In this document: one piece after another, positions 35,989-45,057 of the stretch
Position numbering within the stretch: position 1 is the first letter of the stretch
Layout: each line of letters begins with the position of its first letter
Assembly: GCF_001747085.1 (NCBI RefSeq)
Contig: NZ_MDJD01000034.1
Span: forward strand, 558,001-622,000
Source of the DNA: Flavivirga aquatica
Lineage (GTDB): Bacteria > Bacteroidota > Bacteroidia > Flavobacteriales > Flavobacteriaceae
Length of the DNA stretch: 64,000 nucleotides
Direction: 5' to 3'
Translations under genes and position numbers: made by a program
Notes under the pieces: generated by a model
The model's database searches: none
Told to the model about the DNA's origin: nothing
Seen by the model: the letters and a program-made list of their open reading frames with translations, nothing else

Positions 35989-36933
35989 ATGAGGTTTTTA
36001 ATTAAATTTTCTGTTTTCTGTTTACTATTAGCAACTACATATTTCATACTTATTCATAAGCTATCAAAAGGTTATGTAGATGAATATTACAATAAGTTTA
36101 CACAAGAAGCTGGTAGTTTAATAATAGGAGCCTCTAGAGCACAACAAGGAATTTCTCCTACTATTTTAGAAAATGAATTAAAAGAACACAACTTTAACAA
36201 GCCTGTAATAAATTTTGCTTTTGACGGTTTTCAATCTCCTTATGGGGAAGTTTACTTTAATGCTATTAAAAAAAAATCTAGCAACATTATTAACAATGGA
36301 CTATTCATCTTATCGGTATCTCCAGCAAGCTTTACTGCTTTTACTAAAGACGTAGAAATGGTATTAAATATGGATAAAAAAATGCGGATTGGTAAAGTGG
36401 ACAACTTTTCCTCTAACCCAAATTATAATTATATAATGAAATGCTATGAAAGTCCTTTATATAACTCTTTCCTACCTACTAATACATGGAAACATGCTTT
36501 ATGTCATACAAATGGATGGAATGAAATAAAAATAAAAAAAGGAAAACATATTATAAATGAAGCTGATATTAAACAATGGAAAAAACAAACACTAGATGGT
36601 TATAACAAGAAACTAGAAACAGAAGTTGACTCAAAATATCGCCTTAATAGCTTTTTAAATACTATCAAATTTTTAAAAAACAAAGGAACAGTTGTAATAA
36701 TTAGAATTCCAGCGGATTCAGATTTTATTGCAATGGAGAATAATTTATGGAAAAACTTTAACAGCCAAATAGATAGTATAGCTAAAAAACACGAAGTTCC
36801 TTATTTTAATTACTCAAATGAAGTAGGTTTTAAAACTTACGATGGTTCTCATTTAGAATCTGAAAGTGCAAAAAAACTAACAAAACTTTTAAGCAAGAGT
36901 ATTAAATCTTATCTTAATAACGATTTTAAGTAA
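35989..36933 (+). CDS. SGNH/GDSL-like partner protein of the MBOAT
   Basis: About 314 residues from the ATG at 35989 (a GTG at 35980 would add three). One N-terminal membrane anchor, then a periplasmic SGNH-like domain: nucleophile Ser in 'LIIGASRAQQGISP' (block I) and D-G-S-H in 'YDGSHLESESAKKL' near the C-terminus (block V). This resembles DltD- and AlgX/PatB-type partners that complete O-acyl transfer after an MBOAT. It lies directly behind the MBOAT gene, and its stop overlaps by one base the ATG of the first FemAB-like gene, indicating translational coupling. Confidence 0.82.
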   Translation: MRFLIKFSVFCLLLATTYFILIHKLSKGYVDEYYNKFTQEAGSLIIGASRAQQGISPTILENELKEHNFNKPVINFAFDGFQSPYGEVYFNAIKKKSSNIINNGLFILSVSPASFTAFTKDVEMVLNMDKKMRIGKVDNFSSNPNYNYIMKCYESPLYNSFLPTNTWKHALCHTNGWNEIKIKKGKHIINEADIKQWKKQTLDGYNKKLETEVDSKYRLNSFLNTIKFLKNKGTVVIIRIPADSDFIAMENNLWKNFNSQIDSIAKKHEVPYFNYSNEVGFKTYDGSHLESESAKKLTKLLSKSIKSYLNNDFK

Positions 36934-37946
36934 TGAAACGTAACCCATTTTTATCTAAAACCTTTAAATCTGTATGGTTAAAGCATTTTAACCATAGTAA
37001 AAAATGTACTTTTTTTAGTTTTATTCCAGAATTACCATTCGTAAAAAATAAGTTTTTACCACTTTATTATAATATAGGAAAAAATAACACCAAGGGCGTT
37101 AACTATATTTTATCAAAAAATATCGCTCCAGATTACAAAGGTCGTGTTTTTATCGTTTACGATGTTCCAGATTACACTCCAACAGACACCTTTTTAAACA
37201 ACCTAGGTGTTCATAAAATCACTCAATATCATGGATTTAAATGTAATTTAAAAAACTACAATAGCCTAAACGATTACTTATTAAAAGTTATTAGTAAAAA
37301 AAGCAGATCTAAATTTAAGGGGTATTTAAGAAAAATAAAAGATGCACTTAATATTACGCATAAAGTATACTACGGTACTATAAGCTCTGAAGAATATAAT
37401 TCTATCTTTAACACTTTTGAAATTTTATTAAAAAAACGTTTTTTTAACAAAAAAACAAACAACAACAACTTGAATCCTAAAGAATGGGCGTTTTTCACAG
37501 AAGTCACCTTACCAATGATTAGAAATAAAAAAGCAGCACTTTTCGTAACTTATGACAACACAAAGCCTATTGCCATTACACTTACCAATTTTTCTGATAC
37601 AGTAATGTATGATGTTATTCGAGTTTTTGATATTGATTACTCAAAATACAGACCTGGCATTGTAGGTGTTATGAAACAAATTGAATGGTGTCTAGAAAAT
37701 AAATTTGAAGCTTTAGATTTCTCTAAAGGTTATTATGAATATAAAAAGAGATGGGCTAATGAGCCTTATTGGTTTGAATATCATATTTATTATGACAAAA
37801 AATCATTTTTAGCTTGCTACATCGCATTAATATACAAGCTATTTTATTCACTAAAACTCTTTCTAAGAAAAAACGATTTAATAAATTATGCTCACAAATT
37901 ATTGTTTCTAAGAAACAAAAAGAAAATACAATTACTAAACAATTGA
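36933..37946 (+). CDS. FemAB/BioF2-like acyltransferase paralogue 1
   Basis: 337 residues of the GNAT-fold Acetyltransf_6 (BioF2/CelD-like) family, soluble or peripheral. It shares with five downstream neighbours the N-terminal block 'YHGFKCNLKNYNSLNDYLLK', a basic 'KKSRSKFKGYLRKIKDALN', 'VYYGTISSEEYNSIF', 'KKAALFVTYDNTKPIAITL', the core 'FDIDYSKYRPG' and 'EWCLENKFEALDFSKG', and 'YKKRW'. Relatives transfer acyl or aminoacyl groups to sugars or peptides, using acyl-CoA, acyl-carrier or aminoacyl-tRNA. The donor here is unknown. It lacks the C-terminal extension found in paralogues 3-6. Confidence 0.82.
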   Translation: MKRNPFLSKTFKSVWLKHFNHSKKCTFFSFIPELPFVKNKFLPLYYNIGKNNTKGVNYILSKNIAPDYKGRVFIVYDVPDYTPTDTFLNNLGVHKITQYHGFKCNLKNYNSLNDYLLKVISKKSRSKFKGYLRKIKDALNITHKVYYGTISSEEYNSIFNTFEILLKKRFFNKKTNNNNLNPKEWAFFTEVTLPMIRNKKAALFVTYDNTKPIAITLTNFSDTVMYDVIRVFDIDYSKYRPGIVGVMKQIEWCLENKFEALDFSKGYYEYKKRWANEPYWFEYHIYYDKKSFLACYIALIYKLFYSLKLFLRKNDLINYAHKLLFLRNKKKIQLLNN

Positions 37947-37979
37947 ATTTTTGATTAATTAAAATAAATAAGTCACCTG

Positions 37980-38924
37980 ATGATATTTAACAAACTCTTT
38001 AATTCTTATTTGTTTGTTTTTGATTTATACTTGGAGCACCAAATAAGTCCTTTTTATACTCCAAATATTTCAAATACCATATCACGTAATAAACTTATTA
38101 TTTCAAAAAAAACGTCTCAAAAAAAATTAAATCAAATATTTATATCTCGAGACATACCTGGATACCTAAACCTCAATGTAAATCACAAACATTTCAAAAA
38201 AGTTAAACAATACAAAGGCTACCTATTAAACCTATCTGGATACAATAATGCAGACGACTATATAATTAAAAACTTAAGCAGTCGAAATAAAAAAAATCTA
38301 AATTCAAAAAAGAACAAGCTTTTTAGAAATCATAAAATTTCTTCCAATTTTTATTTTGGAACCATCAATAAAGAGCACTACAATACACTTTTTAAAGTTT
38401 TTTATACATTACTAAATAACAGGTTTGATGAAAAAAAAACACACAACAGGTATCTAACTAATTGGAGTGATTTAAAAACATCAACTTTTCAGAAAATTTT
38501 AGACAAAAAAGCCTCTTTACATGTTATTTATGATAACTTAAAACCCATAACTTTTACTTTAAATTTTCATTTAAACGACACTGTTTTTAGTCATATTCAA
38601 ACTTACGATGTAAATTATTCAAAATACAACATGGGAGACATTAGTATGCTATACCATTTAGAGTGGCTAACAGAAAATAGTGTAGCAATATTTGATCTAT
38701 CCATGGGAAAAACATATTATAAACAAAAGTGGTCCAACCATGAATACGACTACATATATCATGTTTTCTATAATAAAAAATCCATAATATCAAGTATATA
38801 TTCAAACATTATAATACAAGAATTAAAGTTTATTCAGTTTTTAAGAGATCGAAATATTATAGGAAGATTATTTATGCTTGACAAACTCATATACTCCTAT
38901 AAAAAACAGATAATAAAACAATAA
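37980..38924 (+). CDS. FemAB/BioF2-like acyltransferase paralogue 2
   Basis: 314 residues, the shortest of the six-gene tandem set. It has 'YKGYLLNLSGYNNADDYII', 'SRNKKNLNSKKNKLFRN', 'FYFGTINKEHYNTLF', 'KKASLHVIYDNLKPITFTL', the core 'YDVNYSKYNMGD', 'EWLTENSVAIFDLSMG' and 'YYKQKW'. The basic block after the first motif is the most diverged in the set. It ends four bases before the likely ATG of paralogue 3. The clear family pattern but low mutual similarity implies old duplications and probably different acceptors. Confidence 0.8.
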   Translation: MIFNKLFNSYLFVFDLYLEHQISPFYTPNISNTISRNKLIISKKTSQKKLNQIFISRDIPGYLNLNVNHKHFKKVKQYKGYLLNLSGYNNADDYIIKNLSSRNKKNLNSKKNKLFRNHKISSNFYFGTINKEHYNTLFKVFYTLLNNRFDEKKTHNRYLTNWSDLKTSTFQKILDKKASLHVIYDNLKPITFTLNFHLNDTVFSHIQTYDVNYSKYNMGDISMLYHLEWLTENSVAIFDLSMGKTYYKQKWSNHEYDYIYHVFYNKKSIISSIYSNIIIQELKFIQFLRDRNIIGRLFMLDKLIYSYKKQIIKQ

Positions 38925-38928
38925 CTTG

Positions 38929-40122
38929 ATGTTAAAAAAAATTAAACCAGATAATCTAGATGTTTTAAGCGCTTCTTTAGAAAAAAAAGAAGCTCTACCT
39001 ATTTATAATAGTATAATAAACAGTATTTCTGGTTCTGTATTTTATAAAGACACTAAACATATTGACATAGAAAATAATAGATACTTATACTGCATTTACG
39101 ATTTCCCTAGTTACTTAAAAGGAGTTATTACAAACAAAAACTGGAAACTAAAAAGCATAAACACATACAAAGGCTCTTTAATCCTTTTAAAAAACTATAA
39201 AAACGCAGACGATTATCTTAAAAATAAATTTAGCCCTAATAGAAGATCTAAATTTAAAACCTATAAAAGGAGGCTAGAAACCTGTTTCAATATTGAATAT
39301 ATAAGCTATTATGGCTCTATTACCAAAGATAAATACGACTATCTCTTTGAAGAATTTCACATAATGATAAAAAAACGCTTTTTAGAAAAAGAAGCAAAAA
39401 ACTACGATTTATCTCGTTGGGAAATTTACCATGAAATAGCATACTCTTTAATAAATAACAAAGAAGCTGTTTTATTTGTTATTTACAACAACGATAAACC
39501 TATTAGTATTTGTTTAAACCTTATTAGAAACAAAACTATTTATGGCTATATAAGGTCTTATGATATCGATTACTCAAAATTCTATATTGGTTTTACAGAT
39601 TTTATACAACAAATCCATTGGTGTTACAATAATGGTATTCAGATTTTTGACTTATTAAAAGGGAATTACCCATACAAAACAAAACTAATTGATTCTCAAT
39701 ATGACTTCCAAAAACATGTCCTATACAACTCGAGTTCTTTATTAACTTTTTTGTCGGCCAAAATTATAATCTACAAAACATTAGCATTTTATGACTTAGT
39801 AAGATTTTTAAAAAAATTCAACATAAATATTTTATATCATAAAATCCTAAAATATAGACATAAAAATAGCGAATCAAAAAAAACTAAAGAACACTTAAAA
39901 AGCATAGTTATCACTAATAATGTAAAAATTGAATCTTACCCTAAACTAACTAAAATCGATTCAAACAACAAATCGTTAAGTTATTTAAAAAGGCCTCTTT
40001 ATAATTTTCTATATACAAGCCAAGAATCTATAAATACGGTTGAGATATTCAGTATTAATGATTCATTAGACACATATCTTATAAAGGGTAAAAACTTAAC
40101 ACAACAAATACATTTTCAATAA
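38929..40122 (+). CDS. FemAB/BioF2-like acyltransferase paralogue 3, with C-terminal module
   Basis: About 397 residues from the ATG at 38929 (an in-frame TTG lies at 38926). It has 'YKGSLILLKNYKNADDYLK', 'NRRSKFKTYKRRLETCFNIE', 'SYYGSITKDKYDYLF', 'KEAVLFVIYNNDKPISICL', 'YDIDYSKFYIG', 'HWCYNNGIQIFDLLKGNYPY' and 'YKTKL', where other copies have a Trp after the basic residue. The last ~60 residues ('LSYLKRPLYNFLYTSQESIN', 'YLIKGKNLTQQIHF') form an extra module shared only with paralogues 4-6. Confidence 0.8.
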   Translation: MLKKIKPDNLDVLSASLEKKEALPIYNSIINSISGSVFYKDTKHIDIENNRYLYCIYDFPSYLKGVITNKNWKLKSINTYKGSLILLKNYKNADDYLKNKFSPNRRSKFKTYKRRLETCFNIEYISYYGSITKDKYDYLFEEFHIMIKKRFLEKEAKNYDLSRWEIYHEIAYSLINNKEAVLFVIYNNDKPISICLNLIRNKTIYGYIRSYDIDYSKFYIGFTDFIQQIHWCYNNGIQIFDLLKGNYPYKTKLIDSQYDFQKHVLYNSSSLLTFLSAKIIIYKTLAFYDLVRFLKKFNINILYHKILKYRHKNSESKKTKEHLKSIVITNNVKIESYPKLTKIDSNNKSLSYLKRPLYNFLYTSQESINTVEIFSINDSLDTYLIKGKNLTQQIHFQ

Positions 40123-40124
40123 TT

Positions 40125-41306
40125 TTGAGACACATTAAGCACATAACTTTTTTAAAAGCACTTTTATCTAATAATAGCTTACCTCTTATTTATAAAGCGA
40201 TTACAAATAATACTAATCTATTTTATAATACTAAAACAGATTCAATTCTAAATTTAAAAAACCATGTTCTTATAGTAAAAGACATCCCTAACTATCTAAA
40301 CATAACAATAGAAAAACACCTCAATAAAACCTTTATTAATAAAATAAAAACCTTAAAAGGGCATTTAATAGAGCTTCATAATTATCAAAGTATTTCAGAC
40401 TATTTAAATCATAATTTCAGCACAAAAAGTAGATCGAATTTAAGACGCTATAAAAACAGATTAGAAACATGCTTCAATATAAAATATGTATCATACTACG
40501 GAAATATTGAAAAACAAGAATACGATAGATTATTTATTGTTTTAAAAGATTTATTAGAACGAAGATTTAACGAAAAAGGAGAAATCAACTATGAATTACA
40601 GTATTTAAATGAGTTTAATAACATCGTATACGAGCAAATACTAAACAAGAAGGCTAATTTATTTGTAATATATGATGGAAATAAACCTATAAGTATTAGA
40701 ATAAATATGCTGAAAGACAAACTCAATTTCTATATTCTTAGTGGTTATGATATTGATTATTCAAAATTTCACATAGGAAGTCTTGATATGCTAAAAAATA
40801 TAGAATGGAGCATCCAAAATAACATTAAAAGTTATGACCTTTTAAAGGGATATGATTATTACAAAAAAAAGTGGGCAACTAAATCATATTACTACAGCAA
40901 TCATATTATTTACAACTCCAATAGCATTAAAATATTCATAATCGGGAAACTCACATATATTAAATATACACTTAAATACAAGACTTATAATCTACTTAAA
41001 AATAAATACATAGATATAATATATAGAAAATTCAAAAAAGGCTTTTTTAGCAAAAACAATCTTTACCAAAAAAAAGATAAAACATTTATTTTATCAAATT
41101 CAAACACAAAAAATTCAAACAAAATCACTAAAATAAATATTGAGCAAAATAATGAATATCAGTTTCTTAGAAAGCCCGTTTACGATTTTCTGTTTTTAAA
41201 TAATGAATCCATAAATAACATAACAGTTAACAAATTCACAGATTCGACACAGAAATTTCAAATTCAATCAAAAAATAAAATACATTTATTAACAGTAATA
41301 AATTAA
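40125..41306 (+). CDS. FemAB/BioF2-like acyltransferase paralogue 4, with C-terminal module
   Basis: 393 residues; starts with TTG two bases after the previous stop, and no ATG exists nearby that would keep the conserved N-terminus. It has 'LKGHLIELHNYQSISDYLN', 'KSRSNLRRYKNRLETCFNIK', 'SYYGNIEKQEYDRLF', 'KKANLFVIYDGNKPISIRI', 'YDIDYSKFHIGS', 'EWSIQNNIKSYDLLKGYDYY' and 'KKKW'. C-terminal module 'YQFLRKPVYDFLFLNNESIN' as in paralogues 3, 5 and 6. It is closest to paralogue 3 in the N-terminal half. Confidence 0.8.
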   Translation: MRHIKHITFLKALLSNNSLPLIYKAITNNTNLFYNTKTDSILNLKNHVLIVKDIPNYLNITIEKHLNKTFINKIKTLKGHLIELHNYQSISDYLNHNFSTKSRSNLRRYKNRLETCFNIKYVSYYGNIEKQEYDRLFIVLKDLLERRFNEKGEINYELQYLNEFNNIVYEQILNKKANLFVIYDGNKPISIRINMLKDKLNFYILSGYDIDYSKFHIGSLDMLKNIEWSIQNNIKSYDLLKGYDYYKKKWATKSYYYSNHIIYNSNSIKIFIIGKLTYIKYTLKYKTYNLLKNKYIDIIYRKFKKGFFSKNNLYQKKDKTFILSNSNTKNSNKITKINIEQNNEYQFLRKPVYDFLFLNNESINNITVNKFTDSTQKFQIQSKNKIHLLTVIN

Positions 41307-41321
41307 AAATAACACCTGTAT

Positions 41322-41337
41322 AAAAAAAAAAAAAAAA
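41322..41337 (+). repeat. A16 homopolymer ending in the start codon of paralogue 5
   Basis: Sixteen consecutive A residues; the last is the A of the ATG at 41337. Tracts of this length change size by polymerase slippage, here inside the initiation region. Confidence 0.9.
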
Positions 41338-42542
41338 TGAAACTAACTAAAAAGCAAATAAATAAAAGCTTTTTCTTAGATCTTTTCTTTAAAGACAAAG
41401 CCTTCCCTCCTTTTTATAAAAAAATAACCAATTTGCTCTCCAAAAATGTTAGTTATAATTGCAACTCTAATTCAAAATACAATCCACCTCATATATATAC
41501 CATAATTGATATACCTAGTTATTACTCAATTGAATTCAGTAAAGACTATACATATTTAAAATCGCTCACTACACCTCTTTACTCTGGATACTTAATAAAC
41601 CTAACAGCATACAACAACCTTGAAGACTATCTTAACAACAAATTAGGGAAAGCAAGAAAATCACAATTAAAACGCTACAGAAAACGATTAGACCTATGTA
41701 TATCTCCTATTTATAAAATATTTTATGGCGATATTACAAAAGAAGAATACACATTTCTTTTTAAAGAGCTGGTAATAATGACTAAACGTCGTTTTACTCA
41801 AAAAGAGGAATCAAATTTCGAATTACCTTTTCTAAAACTATACGAAAATATGATGTACAAGTTGATATTAGAAAAGAAAGCTAGCATATTTACCATTTAC
41901 GACAATGATAAACCCATAAACATAAGTTTAAATTTCACAGACCAAGATACCGTTTTTCACTGGAATAGCTGCTATAATATCGATTACCAAATGTTTAACC
42001 TAGGTCATATAAATATGGTAAACCATCTAGAATGGGCTTATAAAAATGAATTTAAATTATTCGACATGAGTAGAGGTGATTTTTTTCACAAAAGGAAATA
42101 CGTAAACGAAAGCTATACGTATAATGCAAACATCATATACAATCCTAGCAAATTATCTAATTCTTTTAAAGCTAATTTACAATTTTTAAAACTAAAAATA
42201 CGCTATGCAATAATTCAATTACTTAAAAAATATAATTTACATTTATGGTACAGTAAATACCTAAAGTATAAATACAGGTTAACTAGCTCAAAAAACAACA
42301 TATCATTACAAAACAACATTAAAATAGACAATATTATTTCAGAAATACCTAATTTTAATAAACAAATTCAAATTAACTTAAATAAAAATAAATATGCTTT
42401 CTTAATTAGGTCCTTAAATTATTTTTTACATAAAAACCAAGAACAAATTAAAAACGTTACAATTTATAATGATTTTAAACATAAACAAACTTACTATTTT
42501 AAAGGTGCCAAAACCCATCAAAAAATAACAATTATAGACTAG
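41337..42542 (+). CDS. FemAB/BioF2-like acyltransferase paralogue 5, with C-terminal module
   Basis: 401 residues. It has 'YSGYLINLTAYNNLEDYLN', 'KARKSQLKRYRKRLDLCISP', 'IFYGDITKEEYTFLF', 'KKASIFTIYDNDKPINISL', 'YNIDYQMFNLGHINM', 'EWAYKNEFKLFDMSRGDFFH' and 'KRKY'. The usual YDIDYSKF is YNIDYQMF and the final Trp is Tyr, so it is the most atypical copy in the core. C-terminal module 'YAFLIRSLNYFLHKNQEQIK'. It starts at the end of an A16 tract, 30 bases after paralogue 4. Confidence 0.8.
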   Translation: MKLTKKQINKSFFLDLFFKDKAFPPFYKKITNLLSKNVSYNCNSNSKYNPPHIYTIIDIPSYYSIEFSKDYTYLKSLTTPLYSGYLINLTAYNNLEDYLNNKLGKARKSQLKRYRKRLDLCISPIYKIFYGDITKEEYTFLFKELVIMTKRRFTQKEESNFELPFLKLYENMMYKLILEKKASIFTIYDNDKPINISLNFTDQDTVFHWNSCYNIDYQMFNLGHINMVNHLEWAYKNEFKLFDMSRGDFFHKRKYVNESYTYNANIIYNPSKLSNSFKANLQFLKLKIRYAIIQLLKKYNLHLWYSKYLKYKYRLTSSKNNISLQNNIKIDNIISEIPNFNKQIQINLNKNKYAFLIRSLNYFLHKNQEQIKNVTIYNDFKHKQTYYFKGAKTHQKITIID

Positions 42543-42565
42543 TCATAATTTAAGCATTTCTTTAA

Positions 42566-43696
42566 ATGAGCATAAAAAACAAAATACCAATATTCCCAAT
42601 ATTATTTAGAAATGCCGATATCCAGCAACTATACAAAAGCATTGAATACTTTAATTTAAAAGTTTACAATAACAATCATAACTCTAAGACAAACAGCACT
42701 TACTCCCATAAATTAGTTCCAGAATATTTTAAACTAAAGCTTAGAGATACCTCTTTTAAAAGAAAAATAATACCTCAATTTAATTGGGGATATTCTATTT
42801 TATTAAATCACTCAGACTCTATTGAAGATTATATCCAGCGCCAATTCAACTCCAAAAAAAGAAACATTTTACTTAGATACAAAAAACGTTTAGAAACATG
42901 CTTTAATATAAAATATAAAATGTTTTATGGAGAAATATCTAAAGCTCAATATAGATTTATTATGGAATCGCTTCGTAACATGATAGTTCGCAGATTTAAA
43001 GAACGTAATGAAGCTCACAAAAATTTATATGAATGGGATTACCTTCTTGAAAACACATATTTAGAAATTATAAACCAAAACGCCTCTTTTTTCGTAATAT
43101 ACAATGAAGATAAACCTATTGAAATTTCTTTAAACTACCATTTTGACAAAGTATTATTTAGTTTTATATCTTCTTACGATATTGATTATTCAAAATTTGG
43201 CTTAGGTCATGTAGAAATTTACAAACAAGTAGAATGGTGTGCCAATAATAACTACATACTTTTTGAAATGGGTGTTGGAGGCATGGATTATAAACGAAGA
43301 TGGAGTAATAATATTTATAGATATAATCATTACATCGTTTATAAAACCATGTCTACCAAACTAAAACTAACACTTATTAAAATACAGTTGAAAGAGTATT
43401 TAAAAGCAAAAAAAATAAATGAAATACCACCAAGAATAAACCGGTATTTAACAAAAAAAACATTGAAACAAAATTTAGTTATCTGCTCTAAAATAAACAC
43501 TATTGAAGAAATAAATATAAATAACTATAAAGAAGTTAACCATACCTCTAAAAATTATAATATCCTTAAAAGACATATTAATGATTTCTTATACCTAACT
43601 TCAAGCCATTATAATACTATAACACTATACAAAAAAGACAACTCTTTCATAATTAAAGGAATAAATAACTATCAAAAACTATCACTCCCACAATAA
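42566..43696 (+). CDS. FemAB/BioF2-like acyltransferase paralogue 6, with C-terminal module
   Basis: 376 residues. It has 'WGYSILLNHSDSIEDYIQ', 'KKRNILLRYKKRLETCFNIK', 'MFYGEISKAQYRFIM', 'QNASFFVIYNEDKPIEISL', 'YDIDYSKFGLGHVEI', 'EWCANNNYILFEMGVGGMDY' and 'KRRW'. C-terminal module 'YNILKRHINDFLYLTSSHYN', 'FIIKGINNYQKLS'. Last of the uninterrupted tandem array; 143 bases separate it from the likely start of the glycosyltransferase gene. Confidence 0.8.
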   Translation: MSIKNKIPIFPILFRNADIQQLYKSIEYFNLKVYNNNHNSKTNSTYSHKLVPEYFKLKLRDTSFKRKIIPQFNWGYSILLNHSDSIEDYIQRQFNSKKRNILLRYKKRLETCFNIKYKMFYGEISKAQYRFIMESLRNMIVRRFKERNEAHKNLYEWDYLLENTYLEIINQNASFFVIYNEDKPIEISLNYHFDKVLFSFISSYDIDYSKFGLGHVEIYKQVEWCANNNYILFEMGVGGMDYKRRWSNNIYRYNHYIVYKTMSTKLKLTLIKIQLKEYLKAKKINEIPPRINRYLTKKTLKQNLVICSKINTIEEININNYKEVNHTSKNYNILKRHINDFLYLTSSHYNTITLYKKDNSFIIKGINNYQKLSLPQ

Positions 43697-43839
43697 CACT
43701 ACTATTTTAAATCACAAAAAAATAAAATAAACCGTTCATCCCAAAACCTAGTAATAGAAAGAGAAAATCCAATGAAAACTAATTACTTTTATATATTTGC
43801 CATCTTATTTATTAATTGGCTAATCCAACCCTTTGTTTT

Positions 43840-44997
43840 ATGAAAAAGAAAATTATCAGAATTACAACAGTCCCTCTATCACTTAGCGGTTTATTACAAG
43901 GCCAATTAAAGTTTATGTCAAACTATTTTGATATCCTAGCGGTATCATCAAAAGGAAAAGATAATGCACTTGCAAGAGTATCAAAATACGAAAGTGTACC
44001 AACTACTCCTATAGAAATGACTAGAAAAATAACTCCAATAAAAGACCTTATTGCAGTATGGCAACTTTATAAATTATTTAGAAAAGAAAAACCTTTTATT
44101 GTACATTCACACACCCCTAAAGCAGGAACCTTATCTATGCTAGCATCAAAACTTGCAGGTGTACCACATCGACTACACACCATAGCTGGTCTCCCTCTAG
44201 TTGAAGCTACAGGTTTTAAACGAGTTATCCTTAATATAGTAGAAAAAACAACTTATAAATGTGCTACAAAAATATATCCAAACTCTTATGGTTTAGTAGA
44301 TATTATACTTGAGCATAAATTTACAAATAAAGACAAGCTAAAAGTTATAGCCAACGGTAGTTCAAACGGTATAGACACCTCCTATTTTAATCCTGCAATC
44401 TTTGATGACAATACTAAAAAATTAGAATTTAGAACAAGTTTAAACATTACTAAAGACGATTTTGTATTTGTATACACAGGAAGGTTAGTTTCAGATAAAG
44501 GCATAAACGAATTACTTATTGCTTACGATAAAATAAATAAACAGCACAAAAAAACAAAGCTATTACTTGTAGGTACATACGAAAATGAATTAGATCCACT
44601 CCTACCTAAATCTATGGAAATAATTCAAAACAACAAAAATATTATTTCTACAGGATGGGTAGACGATGTTAGACCTTATTTTGCTATCGCTAATACCCTT
44701 GTTTTCCCTAGTTATCGTGAAGGATTCCCTAATGTTGTTATGCAATCTGGAGCCATGGAACTTCCAAGCATAGTTACTAATATTAACGGGTGTAATGAAA
44801 TAATTAAAGATAAAGAACACGGTATTATTATACCCGTAAAAGATGATAACGCTATATACCGAGCTATGAATTACATTATAGCCAATCAAGAAGAAGCAGC
44901 TAAAATGGGTATAAAATCTAGAGAGAATATTGTTAAAAAATTTGAAAGAAAAAGAGTATGGGATGCATTACTATCTGAGTATGAATGTTTAAAATAA
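43840..44997 (+). CDS. GT4-family glycosyltransferase, PglA-like
   Basis: About 385 residues from the ATG at 43840; a longer frame from a TTG at 43816 adds eight poor residues. GT-B fold: N-terminal domain with 'IVHSHTPKAGTLSMLASKLA' and 'HTIAGLPLVEATG', C-terminal nucleotide-sugar site 'FVYTGRLVSDKGINELL', 'FPSYREGFPNVVMQSGAMEL' with the E-x7-E-like region. The architecture resembles PglA/WcaJ-neighbour transferases that add the second sugar to an undecaprenyl-diphosphate-linked sugar. It precedes an ATP-grasp gene by 60 bases. Confidence 0.88.
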   Translation: MKKKIIRITTVPLSLSGLLQGQLKFMSNYFDILAVSSKGKDNALARVSKYESVPTTPIEMTRKITPIKDLIAVWQLYKLFRKEKPFIVHSHTPKAGTLSMLASKLAGVPHRLHTIAGLPLVEATGFKRVILNIVEKTTYKCATKIYPNSYGLVDIILEHKFTNKDKLKVIANGSSNGIDTSYFNPAIFDDNTKKLEFRTSLNITKDDFVFVYTGRLVSDKGINELLIAYDKINKQHKKTKLLLVGTYENELDPLLPKSMEIIQNNKNIISTGWVDDVRPYFAIANTLVFPSYREGFPNVVMQSGAMELPSIVTNINGCNEIIKDKEHGIIIPVKDDNAIYRAMNYIIANQEEAAKMGIKSRENIVKKFERKRVWDALLSEYECLK

Positions 44998-45057
44998 CTA
45001 CTAAGACGTAATTAAACACTTATTTATTTTTAACTTTACAGTCTAAAATAAATATTC

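Noticed and set aside
44602-44889. 95-codon minus-strand ORF within the glycosyltransferase gene
   Set aside because: Overlaps the conserved GT-B nucleotide-sugar site; a reverse-strand shadow.
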